The notes beneath the pieces were generated by a model that searched no databases, was not told the origin of the DNA, and was given only the letters and a program-made list of their open reading frames with translations. The position numbers were made by a program, and so were the translations under genes. Source: Iris pallida (Eukaryota; Streptophyta; Magnoliopsida; Asparagales; Iridaceae). Taken from it: a stretch of 64,000 nt of DNA. The stretch spans positions 15,359,299 to 15,423,298 of the forward strand of contig JANAVB010042220.1 of the NCBI GenBank assembly GCA_029216955.1, read 5' to 3'. Below are positions 1 through 12,600 of this stretch, piece after piece (position 1 is the stretch's first letter; each line of letters opens with the position of its first letter).

Positions 1-526
1 ACGTCCGATGCATTGGTCGTCACTTCCCCCCTTCTCCTTACAGCCCCGCCGCCTTGGGGCAGTCCGTCCGACCCCCCGACCCCCCAATCTGCCCGCCCCC
101 CGCCCACGCCTGCTGACCGGCCTACTGTTGCCGGCGCAGCAGCCGCTGCTACCGCTTGGGCCGCCCGGCTCGCTGCAGCCACGTGGGGGGGTTCGCCCAA
201 CCCCCCTGCCGTCCCTCCCGGTCCCCTCCCGCCTGGGGGGTCTCCGCCACCGCCTAGGGGGATCCACCCGACACCCCCTCTTCTCTCCCGACCCCCTCCC
301 ACCTGGGGGGGCCTCCGCCACCGCCTGGGGGGGTCCGCCCGACCCCCCCCTTCTCTCCCGCCCCCCTCCCGCCTGGGGGAGCCTCCGCCGCCGCGCGAAG
401 GGGTCCGCCCGACCCCCCTTCCTTCCGATCCTCACATCGCCCCCGGCAAACGGGTCCGGAGGCCGTGGGGGAGGCGTCTCGATCGAGAACATCGATGCCC
501 TAGCAGAGCTAGGGTTTGGAGCCGAC

Positions 527-530
<4 letters not shown>
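1..530. repeat. C-rich tandem repeat, about 70-bp period
   Basis: Very C-rich block. A unit of about 70 bp starting near 190, 262, 331 and 400 repeats with the pattern TCCGCCCGACCCCCC, then CTCCC, then GCCTGGGGG, then CTCCGCCACCGCC. Long frames across it are compositional and I do not call a gene. It ends in (TA)n. Read on the minus strand it would be a GC-rich leader directly after (TA)n, the same arrangement seen at the 5' end of the LINE at 18.53 kb, so it may be an inverted LINE 5' leader; that is inference. Confidence 0.55.
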
Positions 531-587
<57 letters not shown>

Positions 588-593
588 GTGCGT

Positions 594-643
<50 letters not shown>

Positions 644-659
644 GTGTGTGTGTGTGTGT
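531..659. repeat. Compound microsatellite (TA)n-(CA)n-(TA)n-(TG)n
   Basis: Uninterrupted TA dinucleotides to 584, then CACGTGCGTG, CA dinucleotides to about 630, a short TA run and TG dinucleotides to about 658. Apparent reading frames through it are microsatellite translations. Confidence 0.95.
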
Positions 660-946
660 CCGAGGGCTCTACCTCAAGTGGCTAGAGAGGGGGGCTCACC
701 CGTGGGAGGTCCCAGGTTCGAGTCCCCTCTTGGGCGCCGGCTGGGTGGCTATATGCCATGGGCATGCCAAGCCTACTTGGATGGAGGTGGGGGGGGGGGC
801 CCTCCCTGTCGAGCACTCTGGGTCGTAGACCTCCCTCCGCGGGGGAGGGCTCCCTGTTGAGCACTCTGGGTTGCAGACCCCTCTCCGCTCGGGTTGGCTG
901 GGTGGTCGTGCCACGAGCCTGAGGGAGCCAAGTAGGACACCAAAAA

Positions 947-950
<4 letters not shown>
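660..950 (+). mobile_element. tRNA-derived SINE-like retroposon
   Basis: A perfect RNA polymerase III B box, GGTTCGAGTCC, lies at 715-725, about 35 bp after an A-box-like TGGCTAGAGAGG. The surroundings do not fold as an intact tRNA. The body contains a diverged internal repeat (TGTCGAGCACTCTGGGTCG and TGTTGAGCACTCTGGGTTG, near 808 and 855). It ends in an A-rich stretch and (TA)n. B box plus tRNA-unrelated body plus simple 3' tail is the usual SINE layout. I do not recognise the family. Confidence 0.6.
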
Positions 951-1003
<53 letters not shown>

Positions 1004-1140
1004 ATTGTATTTTTTTGATTGGTACTCTTATTAATAATATTCACATTGTTATTATTATATTCATCATCATCATTATTATTACTATCACTATTAATATTAT
1101 TAGAAGAACTATTACTAATAATATCATTACTGTAAGTAAA
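951..1140. repeat. (TA)n followed by ATT/ATC-rich trinucleotide DNA
   Basis: (TA)n runs from 951 to about 1001, directly after the SINE-like body, and grades into imprecise ATT, ATC and AAT repeats to about 1140. No gene is supported. Confidence 0.85.
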
Positions 1141-1189
1141 TGTTAGCATTATTGTAGTTGTTGTTAGGTTGTTGGTAAATTTAACAATT

Positions 1190-1536
1190 GTTCCAGATAA
1201 AGTAAAGCAAATACAGCTCAGATTGAAATTATGGAAAGAGAGGTCAAGGAAAAGCCTTGGTGCAAATATAACAATTGTTCAACAACAAGAACAAAATGAA
1301 GCAAATTTAAGAATTGTGAAACAAGGGGAACATGATGGAGACCTTGTTCATTTGATGTAGACCTTGTTCTGGATAAAGTAAAGCAAATAAAGCTCATATT
1401 GAAATTATGGAAAGAGAGGACAAGGAAAAGCCTTGGTGCAAATTTAACAATTGTGCAACAACAAGAACATAATGGAGCAAATTTAACAATTGTGAAACAA
1501 GAGGAACATGATGGAGACCTTGTTCCGTATGAAGTG
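1190..1536. repeat. 176-bp tandem duplication
   Basis: Two copies offset by 176 bp, the first from about 1190 and the second from about 1366, each containing GATAAAGTAAAGCAAATA, ATTATGGAAAGAGAGG and AACATGATGGAGACCTTGTT. Each copy has a shorter internal repeat around GCAAATTTAACAATTGT. Frames of 63-72 codons here come from the repeat and are not called as genes. Confidence 0.85.
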
Positions 1537-3090
1537 AGAATCAACCTCAATATATTTGGTGCACTCAAAGAATATTGGATTTCAGCAGTGCGAAGAATAG
1601 CTTTGGTTTTACAATAGCAGGATGCAGGATAGGCATCTATCGGTATACTGCTGTGCCAAGTGAGCTGAAGTCTGCATGTGCCATGAAACAATACTCGGTC
1701 TCAGCAGAAAAAAAAAGTATAATGACAATTTGCTTCTTGTTTTGCCAAGAGTCCTAGTTATTTCTAAATAAGGTGCAATAGTTAGACAAAGATCAGGAGC
1801 AGACTAGTGAGGATGCTGGAACAAACAATCAACAGAGAAGATCCACGGGTTACAAGCATTTCGCTGTTTCAGACAAGAATATGTGGGGTTTTCAATCCTT
1901 CTTTAGATGAAGTGCTAGCCCATGCAGGTCGAGTCTTCGGAAAGAAAGCAAAATCGTGGTACTACTTAGGTTAGTCATACTACTGCGAGCATGCGACTAA
2001 TTGAGAAATTAATGATTTAAGGATACATCCACAACTAGGATTGTAGGCTTCTCTAGGTTCCTTCCATCTCGATTAATTTCGTATCATCCTCTTTCTTGTG
2101 CCTCGACTGAACATTTCCATAATGTTTTCTCGCTTGACTATTATCGATTATTCACGCTGGCGAGGCAGTAACTTCAAATTATCATTATCACGGAAATAAA
2201 TGGTTCTCGGATTTTACCTAGAAACGTCCTATGCATCTCGGTTTGCTTCATACCGTCAATGAAAAATTTTCGTTATTCTCTTCGTGCTTTGCTTGACCCT
2301 AACTTTGTTTGATATTAGTATGGATTGCTCGACCCAGCCTTAAGTCCTTACCACCTCTTACTTCTTAAGGACCAGACTAGAGAATCCCCAGACAAACTTA
2401 TTAGCATGACTAGACATAATTGTTTGTGTGACTGCGATACTTGGGGAAGTTAAGGGCTTGCAACTCTTAGAGGTTACACGAGTTAAGATCCTAAGTTAGG
2501 TATGTCGGGCTATATTTGACTCTGGAAATGTCGAAGACAATGGCAATGGATGTACTAAAGGAGATTGCAGTTAGTATACATGTAGTATCCAAAGAGCTTC
2601 AAAGCTTAAAAATGTCCAGGTTCGGGGTCAGATTAAAAAAGCTTTTGTAAACATAGATAATGGAGTTGGACTTATGGAATATCCATAAGATAAGTAACCC
2701 AAGGAATATACCATTGGACGATAAAGGCTATAATATGTTCAGGATTCTCAATGCCATTGAATTAAGGATTGAGCATGGAGAAGGTTGTTGATAACTAAGT
2801 ACTGAGGATAATACATTGAGCATAAGATCAATGGATCTTCACTAAAGGACCTAGACTAAGGGAGCATGATAAATACATTCTTTAGTGATTAAAACTACAA
2901 CCAAGTTAAGATAAAAACATTCTTTAGTCATTTGATATATTCACTAGCTTATTTTTCTATGCTTCTAGTACATGTTCCATGACACTTTTGTCATTATTTT
3001 GTTTCTCTATTTACATGTTGCCTTATACCTTCACATGTTTCCTATTCATTCATGATACACTTTGTGTAAATCTTCATACTTCTTGTGTGT
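1537..3090. other. Intronic DNA without a recognised feature
   Basis: AT-rich sequence with no reading frame, splice-paired exon or RNA gene that I can support. It lies between the 176-bp duplication and an LTR-like segment, inside what should be intron 3 of the fucosyltransferase gene. It may be the older part of the LTR whose end is at 3708. Confidence 0.4.
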
Positions 3091-3708
3091 GACTTGGCTT
3101 AACCCCCACTTAGGCGAGGAGATTGATATTATAATTGGCTACTTTGACCACTCTCGATTGGAGTCCCTCACTGGGCTACAATAGAGACTTATTATAGATT
3201 GGGAGACCTTCATTGGGCTACTCTCTATAGGACTGTTAGTACCTCACTGGACTAGGGTATCATACTATCATTTTGATTTTGCAGCCATGATTAGTACCAT
3301 ACTTCTCTATGGCATAACACTTCTAAGATTATTTTTTTCTGTACTTTCTTGTATCTTTCATGCATGCTATTTACTGTTACATGTTGGCTTGTATATTATG
3401 TGTCTTGCTATGTCCCTCCGAGGACCCGATTTTCTTACAGGTTATGGTTGAGCCACTTACGTAGGATTATTGGGGATCATTTTTTCGATATTCAGGTATA
3501 CATAGTTCATACCTTTTGTTTACTCTTCCGCAATCATATTTAGTTCCTTAGATCATATTGTATAGTTAGAGTTGTAGATGTGATTATTGAGGACTTATGG
3601 ATAGCTTGACCTATTCTAGACAGCACATATGTATTCGAGTTGGGTTGGAGTCCACTTGGCCATTGTTATGCATCCTACTCCTACGCATTTTGGGACTGGG
3701 ATGTGACA
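3091..3708 (+). mobile_element. 3' part of a Ty3/gypsy-type LTR (fragment or solo LTR)
   Basis: The segment ends in GGGACTGGGATGTGACA, which matches the terminus of the minus-strand LTR at 42725 (GGACTGGGACGTTACA on its own strand). Another shared stretch is CATGTT followed by a TACGTCCCTCNGAGGACC-like run (3370-3440 here, 43070-43135 reversed there). Internal short repeats GGAGTCCCTCACTGGGCTAC and related forms occur at 3160-3255. I could not find the left end or a target duplication, and no primer-binding site follows 3708, so this is a fragment or a solo LTR with a lost edge. Confidence 0.5.
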
Positions 3709-5415
3709 CCGACTAAAATGGAGAATTACGTTTTTAGTATGGTGAGGGGCTACGATCTAATGAAACAGTCGATATCGCTTAATGCCAGCACAAAAGAACT
3801 TGGTTTGAGGGAAGAACTTTTCCAACAGATTTCTATATTACTTATCTAACTAGGTAAACAATTAGGAAAGACTACCTGGTCAAATCTAAATTCCAACTAG
3901 ATTCACAATTCAGGTCTTACATTCACCCTAGGTGAAGAGAGTTACGCCATTCTAAAGATCAAAAAGATCCCAAACTAGAAAGTAGAATGCACCTTATATC
4001 CTTTTACAATGTTTTTCATTCGAAGAACATATATTTCATCTAAAGCAAATTCCAATTCTCACAAGGTTTTATGAAGAAATAGGAATTTCAGCACATAGGA
4101 ATACATTTTCCCATTACAAAGTTTTCTAATAGTAGAAATAGATTTCCATATACGGAAACCCTTGCATAAGATATCATAAGCACCAAAAGGTTATAATAAC
4201 TATAGGACTCCTATTCATAACAAAAGATATCTCAAAAACCAAAAAGGATCTCACCATCCCCATCAACTTCCTTTCTGAATAGCTCCGACCTGATTTGGAA
4301 TAATTAAAAATTTCGGACTGCAAGTTGATTTCTTTGTTTTGACCTAGAAAAAAATGAAAGTAGCTAAAGATACATACATGAAACCGAACTTTGGAATACT
4401 AGTCTATAGAAGAGCCACAATACTTGAATTTGAAGAACTATGTTTCACCTATTTATATCAGTAGCTGAACCCGACGTTTACTGGTTCAAACTTCAAAACA
4501 TATGTACAAAGCAAATTGTCTAGGATGGATTTGTGAATTATTGTGGGATTTTAGACAAAGATGTCAAAGCGAGCGACTAGATACCAAGGCAAAGCACAAA
4601 TGAGGCATAGCGTCTCAAATTCTTCAAGCTAGCATCATTAATGAGGCACAAGCATCAAGGGTCTAAGGCCAATTCCTTTAGGCTATTCAGACAATAAATT
4701 TGTTCCAAGTTAAATGACTTAAATATTCCAGTTTTTAAATGCTCTATTATGGGTTTGTGTTCAGTTGTATTTTCACTTGACAAGAAAGACAAAATATAAG
4801 CTCTACAGTAGCAAAGAGAGAGTAATATTATCCACTGCTTTAGTATTTCTTAAAGGAAAAAAATTGCTGTGATCATACACAATGTGAGTTTTTCCAACAA
4901 CAAAAAAAAAGGTGACCCCTTCAAGTCTGCTCTTTTCCTCATCTTTCTGCAACTATTGAACCCAAGCTACTTATCCCTTTTCAGAGAATTTGTTATTTCT
5001 TCAAAAGTTGTGTACTTCATTTTGATCTTATTTTATGTGCATTTGTTCCTTTTTGTACTTTTTCCTTTCTTTTTTCACTTTATTCCTTGTATGTCTTGGA
5101 CTCTCAATCATACACACATTTCATAAACTTCTCTATCCTCACTCTTCCCTTCCCTTATTTCAGGCATTTCCTTTTCTCCTGTATTTTCTACAAAGAAAAT
5201 TTAAACTATAAGCTTTCGTCTAGTTATGAAAAAACAGAGATGTTATTTTCTTTAACAGAAAGAAAGCATTTGCACCATTTCTGTTCCTTTTATATGAGTA
5301 TTTTTCTTCATGGCACATACATAGTTTTCCCCCCATTTTCTGATTTTGTATAAACTTTAAAGACATGAGATGTTGCTCCATCAAGTGGCAGCAAAAGAGG
5401 ACCCTGCTTGGAAAT
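3709..5415. other. Intronic DNA without a recognised feature
   Basis: AT-rich, with pyrimidine-rich stretches near 4920-5350. The 69-88-codon frames are low-complexity F/L/S-rich and have no family resemblance. I searched by eye on the minus strand for the missing C-terminal fucosyltransferase exons and did not find them. Confidence 0.4.
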
Positions 5416-5418
5416 CAA

Positions 5419-6013
5419 GGTTCGCAGTATCGGTAAAGGACCCTTCGTGTGAGTATCGGGATCGCCGGTAGCGGCAATATTGCCGGTTTCGGATCAGAGT
5501 ATCGGATTTTTTGGTCGGAAAACAAATAATTATTAATAAATTAGAAGGAAAAAATTAGGAAAAAAAAAATATTTTACACAGTGCAACCATAACAAATAGT
5601 TATTTCTTGTTTGTTTTAAATGGAATATGTTGCACTTGTAATAAATACTATTGTTTATTTTACCTGCATTTCAGCATAGTGCAACCATAAGAAATAGTTC
5701 AAAATGGAATAATATTAACATGGATGAATCTTGAGAATTTATAGATATACAATTTTGACAAATGGTAATGATTATAATTTAACGATAAGGAATCTTATCG
5801 ATATAAATATTGTCAATCTTCAGCAAGACAGAATCTTATGTTCACAAATTCTTCTATCTTTTTCGTTCAATTTGTCTCTATCAAATCGACTGGGAAAAGG
5901 AACACCAACGTCGGTATGGGAACATGCCAAAACCAATACGTATTTGATGTATCGATACCGCCCATGCCAAAACCGATATGTATTATCGGTATCGGCCGAT
6001 ACCGCAAACTATG
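5419..6013. mobile_element. TATCGG-rich MITE, copy 1
   Basis: Starts GTTCGCAGTATCGG and ends CCGATACCGCAAACTATG; these are imperfect inverted repeats of one another. Both ends are dense in TATCGG/CCGATA. A second copy sits at 6951-7322 with the same order of blocks (GGATCNGAGTATCGGATTTTTTGG near the left, CATGCCAAA near the right). No coding capacity. Superfamily not assigned and no target duplication resolved. Confidence 0.65.
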
Positions 6014-6064
6014 CTGGAAATATAATTTCTTGCAAGATCCAAAAGGTACGAAGACTCAGACTCC

Positions 6065-6180
6065 CAACAAATAATGGCCCAAGTGGCCACCAACTGGAGA
6101 CATACGATCAGGAAACTGATCAAAGGTTCGAATCCCTCTGGGAACGAACCACAATCACAAGCCTCCAAAACAGCTAGAGG
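6065..6180 (+). mobile_element. Possible tRNA-derived SINE remnant
   Basis: A B box, GGTTCGAATCC, lies at 6124-6134 and an A-box-like TGGCCACCAACTGG about 50 bp upstream. The spacing is tRNA-like but no complete cloverleaf is visible. It abuts the right end of the TATCGG MITE. Confidence 0.4.
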
Positions 6181-6405
6181 GTGCAGATGCGAATTAAGTG
6201 GGCATGGGAAATAGAGAAGCGTAAACTGCTTACTAGCAGAACCTAAATAAGAAGGATCCCTGATCATCCTCATCTTCCTCACTATTCCTATATGCACAAG
6301 AAACTTTATTCTTCAAATTCATGGACTGTCATTTAAATTAACTTTTTGGTCTGCAAGTATATACCAGAACAAGTATTCAAAAATGAGAAAACTTTCATTA
6401 CATAC

Positions 6406-6647
6406 CTCTACCATCATGGTTTCGGTGACAACTACCATAAGAATCAATTTTGATATCCAACTTTTCAAGCATTTCAAGAGCCTGCAACCGGAAATTGCGA
6501 GCTCCACAATTAGATATGAAGGCAGCTGCAACAGCATCTGCTGTCTTTGGACGTACTGCTGCCATGATATCATATTCTGCCCATGAGAAATAACCAACTG
6601 GAACATCTGATGAGAGACTAGTTGTCATTATGATCTTGAAACCTCTC
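6406..6647 (-). CDS. FUT11: FUT11/12-like exon 3
   Basis: 242 bp. The acceptor is ATAG at 6651-6648 and the donor is GTATGT from 6405. The exon starts with the last base of an Arg codon, giving [17 protein letters not shown] across the junction, and ends one base into the codon after DGR. It encodes the conserved [14 protein letters not shown] and [18 protein letters not shown] blocks and the CHRN motif. The next exon should begin with a Val-Asp-Lys-like stretch; nothing matching is seen in 1-6405. Confidence 0.93.
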
Positions 6648-9600
6648 CTATCACCCCAAGCACCATAATATCTTCAGTCCACATTGAAAAATAAACAAAT
6701 AGAGTAGTTGATGTACACGACACAATATAACATCTTTAATACCAATATGGATATACATTTGAAGTTAACTTAAAAAATATAGAATACCTTAGATCCATCT
6801 CTGAAGTAAAGGATCATTATTCTTCCAAAACTATATTCTATAAAACAGCTTGAATAAATCCCTTTAATATCAAGTACAAATATACATTTACAATTTAAGA
6901 ACTCAAAGAAATCTTTCTGATGCTTCCTACCTGGTCATTAATTTGAGCAAGGTCCACAGTATCGGAATTGATATCGAGCCCTTCCTATGAGTATCGGTAT
7001 CGGCAGTAACAACGTTTCGGATCGGAGTATCGGATTTTTTGGTATCGGAAAGCAAATAATTATTAAAATTTACTAAAATTCTAGAAAATATTTCATATAT
7101 TTAGCCATAATTTTAAGTATTTTATATGTTGTTTCTTAGTAGTTCTTCTTTTACATGCTTATACACCCTTGTTGGTTGGTCTTTTTCGTTCAATTTTCTT
7201 TGCTTTGCAAAATTGACCGGAAAAGAGACCACAAATGTCGGTATCGGTCAGTATCAGTATTGGTAGGTATTGAATCGGCACATGCCAAATCATATCAGTA
7301 TCGGACGATACTGCAAACTATGAATTTGAGAGGTCACTAAAGCTTAAACAAATCATATTATGAAGTTGGCCAAAATCATCCACAGCCACGAAGAGAATTG
7401 CAGCATTATTAACCATAAATGAAGTGTCAAGCTTTAAACTAAATGAAACAGAAGATTAAACATTAATATGACTACCCTGTCTTCCAATTATGAACTAGAA
7501 CTACCTTAAGTGTACTACCACAAGCATGCGGTCTTATTTCTAAGGTGTATTAAGAATAACAACACTATAACGATTTGTTTAGAGTTATTTAGTCTTAGGG
7601 TCTCATATAATATTGGAAATTTGTGTTTAGGTCTCCATATTATCTAGAATAGGGTTTGGGTCTCGTCCTAATAGTTGACTTGGCTGACTATCCAAAATGA
7701 AGACCTAAACATAAATTTTGAATATTATATGAGCCCTAAACTAAACAAAAATATGTGAGAGTTGTGTGACTTGGGTGATTTAGTTTTCTCATGACCAATC
7801 GAGTATGAGACTTATAATATTGTTGTTTGCTTCTATCATGATCTTAGCAGTCACACAACCCTCTTAACGACAGTTTCGATAGGGACGAGTTCATGGACAT
7901 CGTGTATAGTCATATGTCTCTCGTCCAAGGTAGTCAAAGGCGCAAGGTGCACTCGAGACGGAAAGGGTCCATATCGCCCGAGGCGCAAGGCGCACTTAAT
8001 GCGCGCGTCCGAGTAAAGTGAGGCACAAAATAAAAAATAATAAAAATATACATAAATAAATAAATTAGTAACATAAGAAATAAAACCAAATAATATATTT
8101 AAACCAACAAAAATATGTTAACATAACCAAGTGAACTAGCAGAGCAACAATAGCACTCAACAAAACTAACAATAATTTGTATTTTTCCTATAACACTTTT
8201 AATAAATTTTATTTTTTTAAAATTCAACTGTAGCCAACTTTGCCAACCGTGGAAAGGGCTACCTCCCTCCCACTTGTATGAGATAAGAGCTATCTCCATG
8301 CCTCATTTTTTTGGTAAAAAAACAAAAAACACATAAGGCGCGTCTAGGCGCACTTTTTCTTGGTTGTGCCTTGCTGAAAGGCGCATCTAAGACGCGCCTT
8401 GGATGCGTCCGGAGAAAGACGCCTCGCCTAGTGAAGTGCGAGGCGCAGATGATGTGCCTTGCTCCGAGGCACGTCTATGACTACCATGCTTCCGTCCCGA
8501 TCGCATTGTTGAGTGCTTGCAACTCGAGAGTCCCGGATGATTGTCTGGCTGATGAGATCATGATAGAAGCAAACAACAGCGTCACAACTCTAATTCTCGA
8601 TTAGTCATGAAAAAAAACTAAATAACCCAAGTCGCACAACCCTCACCATACAAAACTAAATAACCCAAGTCACACACCCTCACATATTTTCGTTTAGTTG
8701 TAGAGTCTTGTATAATATTCAAAATTTGCGTTTAGGTCTGCATTTTGGACGTTTAGCCCAAGTCAACTGTTAGGACGACACCCAAACCCTCTTCTGGACA
8801 ATATGGAGACCTAAACTCAAATTTTTAATATTGTATGAGATCCTAAAACTAAATAAACCTTTTTTATATACTACAAGTTAACTTCTTTCCTTACTAAGTA
8901 GTTTGGCTCACTATTTCTTCGTCCTATCAAGTTAATATGAACTGATGCAGAAAAGTAGGAGATAGAAGAGATATGCACATCAGAGTTAATGGATTCATTG
9001 ACTACTGTCGGATATTAGAGTATATTATCACAGCAGCATTTATTTTCTCTCCACAAAAGCAGAGTAAAACTTTAGTTAGGTCAGATAGACCCAATAGTGC
9101 ATTTTAACAAGTAGTACAAACAGTTGGACAAAGAAGTCACCTAAGTTCGAGGATCACTGGTGGCATAAGCAACCACTTAGTGACAATGATGACTTTTGTA
9201 CTCCATGGTCTTCAATGTAAAGAAGAGCAACCTAAGCTTAAGAATCAGGTGGCATAAGCAACCACTTAGTGACAATGATGACTTTTGTACTCCATGGTCT
9301 TCAATGTAAACAATTTTTTGTGGAGTATTCTCGTATGATATGGAGAAGTACACTTCGAATGTACATATTAGGGTTCACAAAGGCAACAAACCTTTGATTG
9401 CAAACACATCTAGGTTAGGTTGATGATTTGTTAGATTGCATAAGAATACATTTTGCCTTCACCAAAGTTTCAAAAGTGCATAATCTGCATCTGCTACCCA
9501 TGTTACCAAAACCATCAATTTTTTGGGCAAAACCATGATTACCTAAACGTGGAACACTCCATAACACAGAAAGAAAACAAGTACGATGTAAACAGGGGTC

Positions 9601-12600
9601 ATGTTACACAGTACATTAGGAATAGGCTTCTTTGACATGCTTAATCAAAAAGCAATACGATTGGGCAAAACATGGAATGTTTTTAAAGGAAAATAAACTG
9701 TTATAGTGTAAATGTATATTTAAGTCTCAAATTAATCTAGTATCAGATATCATCAAAATTTTAAAACTAAAAAAAATCATAAGTTCCAAACAATCCTAGC
9801 AATAATGTCTTTTAAAAAAGAAGTAGCAAATTTTAGATTCTTACACTTCAAATCAAAAATAACTTTAGAAAACTACATTTTCTTCCTTTTAAAAGCTACT
9901 AGAAACTAAATTTATGTTGTCTTCCGCTCGTCAGAAGTAGATTTTCACTTTCAAAGTCATCAGCATCCTGTGTCCCGCTACGTCCATTCATGTACCGTAG
10001 AACACTGCCTATATGGCGAATTCAAGCAACCACGGGCAAAACTCTCCACATAACATTTAAAACAAGACCAGACACTCAGCACCGAACAATCTTTGATTGT
10101 TGGAAACTGCTGGTATTTATTGTATTCTGAATATCCAACAGGAGTTATTTGTTGAAATCATAAAACTTATATTATGCACGTTTTTGGATACTTATATCCT
10201 AATAAATTGTTTGTTTTAAGATGTACTTACAAACATAATTGGTTGCTCAACACACAATGGTGGGATCATTTGCAAAGGGATGTGACCTAGTAAAGAAGTT
10301 TCTTTAACTTATTATAAATGTATGACCCTGTACAGGAAACTCAGCCATAAGATGACACTGGCATACAAGATGGTGTAACTTCACTTGGTCAATAAGATTG
10401 GATCCTTGGGTGTATTTATGAGCAGATATGAAGATATAGAGTGTCGTTCCACATGTACTTCTCGTCCATTCGTCAAACAGTAAATATATATGCATACATT
10501 TTCACAGAAGCCACCACAGTTGCACGAACTCTTTGACCTGATAGTGTTGTTATAACTCTCAGTAGTCAATAAGGATGGCTGTGACGTTATAGAGTTATCT
10601 CAACACCATTTGAGAAATACATCCTAATAATAGTCACCTGAAGTGAAAGGATGAATGAAAAAGCACCTAAATAGATATTGTCACTTACAATTATGTAACT
10701 ATTGCACATTTTCTATAAAATCCAAGTCAATAAGTAACTAATAGATGTTGTTTATCAAATTTCATTGCTTTAAAAAAATTGATGCATCACAAACATTTTT
10801 TCAACAGGTTTTGGTGATCATGGTGTAGCAACAAGACTAAAGAAAAAATGGTTTGCTTGCAAGGACATTAACTAATTAAGAAAACCATTGTTTTTCGTAT
10901 TATTAAGGGCTTTGAGTAGTTGGTGCTATGGAAACTTGATTCCGCATTTAAATCGATGATTAGCTAAATTGAGAATTAAATTAACTAATTTTATATGTCC
11001 AAAGGCAATCCTTCCAATCTCACATAAGGTCTCGTACATCATTAATAAATTTCTCATTTAGCTTCTCTTCCTCTTCTTCTTTCTCTCGCTCTTCTTCTCC
11101 AACCAACCCCTACTCAAAATTGAGAGCCATGGCCAACCATGGCTTCCTCCGCTTTCTCATTTCTTCTCCACATAATCCCCTAGTCAAAGTGGAGAGTCGT
11201 GACTGACTATGGCTACCCCCTTCAATTAACAATTCACTCGTGCTCCTATTCCACCTCTATAGCGACCTTTTCTCCTTTGCCTTGTTAACATGGGGCTTGG
11301 GTACATAGGTAGTGGAAGATGAGGAGGGAAGGTTTTTTTTTTTTTTTTTTTTTTGAAGATCTAATTAAATTTCAATCACAAATTTACTTAAGAAGGGGTA
11401 ATTTTGACGAACTACATCTTTAAGTTAATGGTTTTACCATAAAAAAATGGGCACGTGGAGGAAGTTTGGAAAAAAATTAACGGTAGGGTAATCTGAAAAA
11501 CTTGGAAACCTTAGGGAAGTTTCCTATAATCTACCCATATTAATTTTACAATTTTGTAAACAACATCAGGATAGCATAGATAAAACTATAGCGAGAGACA
11601 ATTGTGCAACAAGAAAAGTAATATTACTCAAGTCAAAAAAGTTGAATTTTGTAGGATTTCTACGAGCAAATACTCGCAAGATTATAATTATAATAACATA
11701 TCTAACATTTGCATTTATAATGTTACTAGATATAATACTCTGCTTACCCACCGGCGTGCCAAGTCAATATTATTTTCTGCATAGTAGTGTGAAGATTCCA
11801 TTGAACGGAGGACACTAGCTGTTGCTGCATTTTGGGGTAGCCCAAATGTGGCATCAGGTATTTTGTTGTCAATAAAACCAAATCTACAGCCCACTGAGCA
11901 TGAAGTCCAATCCTGACAAATGTAGAAAGAAAAATGAGCACAAGAAATCCAACAAAAACGCAATGCAGCCACAAAGGAACGCTTTTCAGCTAATCACTCA
12001 AGAGCCATAACTTGGATCACAAAATTTTCCTTTTAACCAATTAAAATATTCGGAAAAATTTAATCTTGAACCACAAGGGCAATCATAATACCTATAAATA
12101 AAGTGTACAACAACAAAACCTTTGGGGTCAAACAATCTAACCTTACGATTGATAGTAATAGAAGATTATGTGGCCAACGGTTGAACAACCCAATGGTTGA
12201 GATCTTTGGAGAAGGAAAAGTCTAATCCTGAGTAGACACCTTAACCCTCATAGATTAGTCATCAAACAATTTCAAATATCCTTCATTTCCTTCCCAAAAC
12301 CCTACCAGCCATACCCTATACCTTGGACCCTTCATTTTCCAATTTAAACCCTCCATATCACTTTAAAAATCCCTTATTCCTGCTATCTAGAATTGAAAGC
12401 CATTGACAACTCCTTTAAAATCCAAACTGATCACCCAAAACCTTAACACTCTGAATCAAAAAAAAAAAAAACCTTAACACTCTATTATCTACCCCCCATT
12501 ACATCTAATATGCTATCCCTATCGTCGAAACCCAAAACAAAGGTTTGGACATTTAAAAACGTCATATTTGGAAAAAGATTCGGCTTATTACCAAAGCGGT

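Noticed and set aside
715..725. Functional tRNA gene at the B box
   Set aside because: No matching acceptor stem or anticodon arm; SINE-like body and tail follow.
8..828. Proline/arginine-rich frames of 225 and 271 codons
   Set aside because: They run through a C-rich tandem repeat and a microsatellite; compositional only.
5983..6297. Possible downstream fucosyltransferase exon on the minus strand
   Set aside because: The translation has none of the conserved FENS or TEKFF motifs and overlaps MITE and SINE-like sequence.
8311..8604. A 97-codon frame that might be a gene
   Set aside because: It spans the boundary of a GGCGC-rich MITE and a foldback arm; composed of element sequence.
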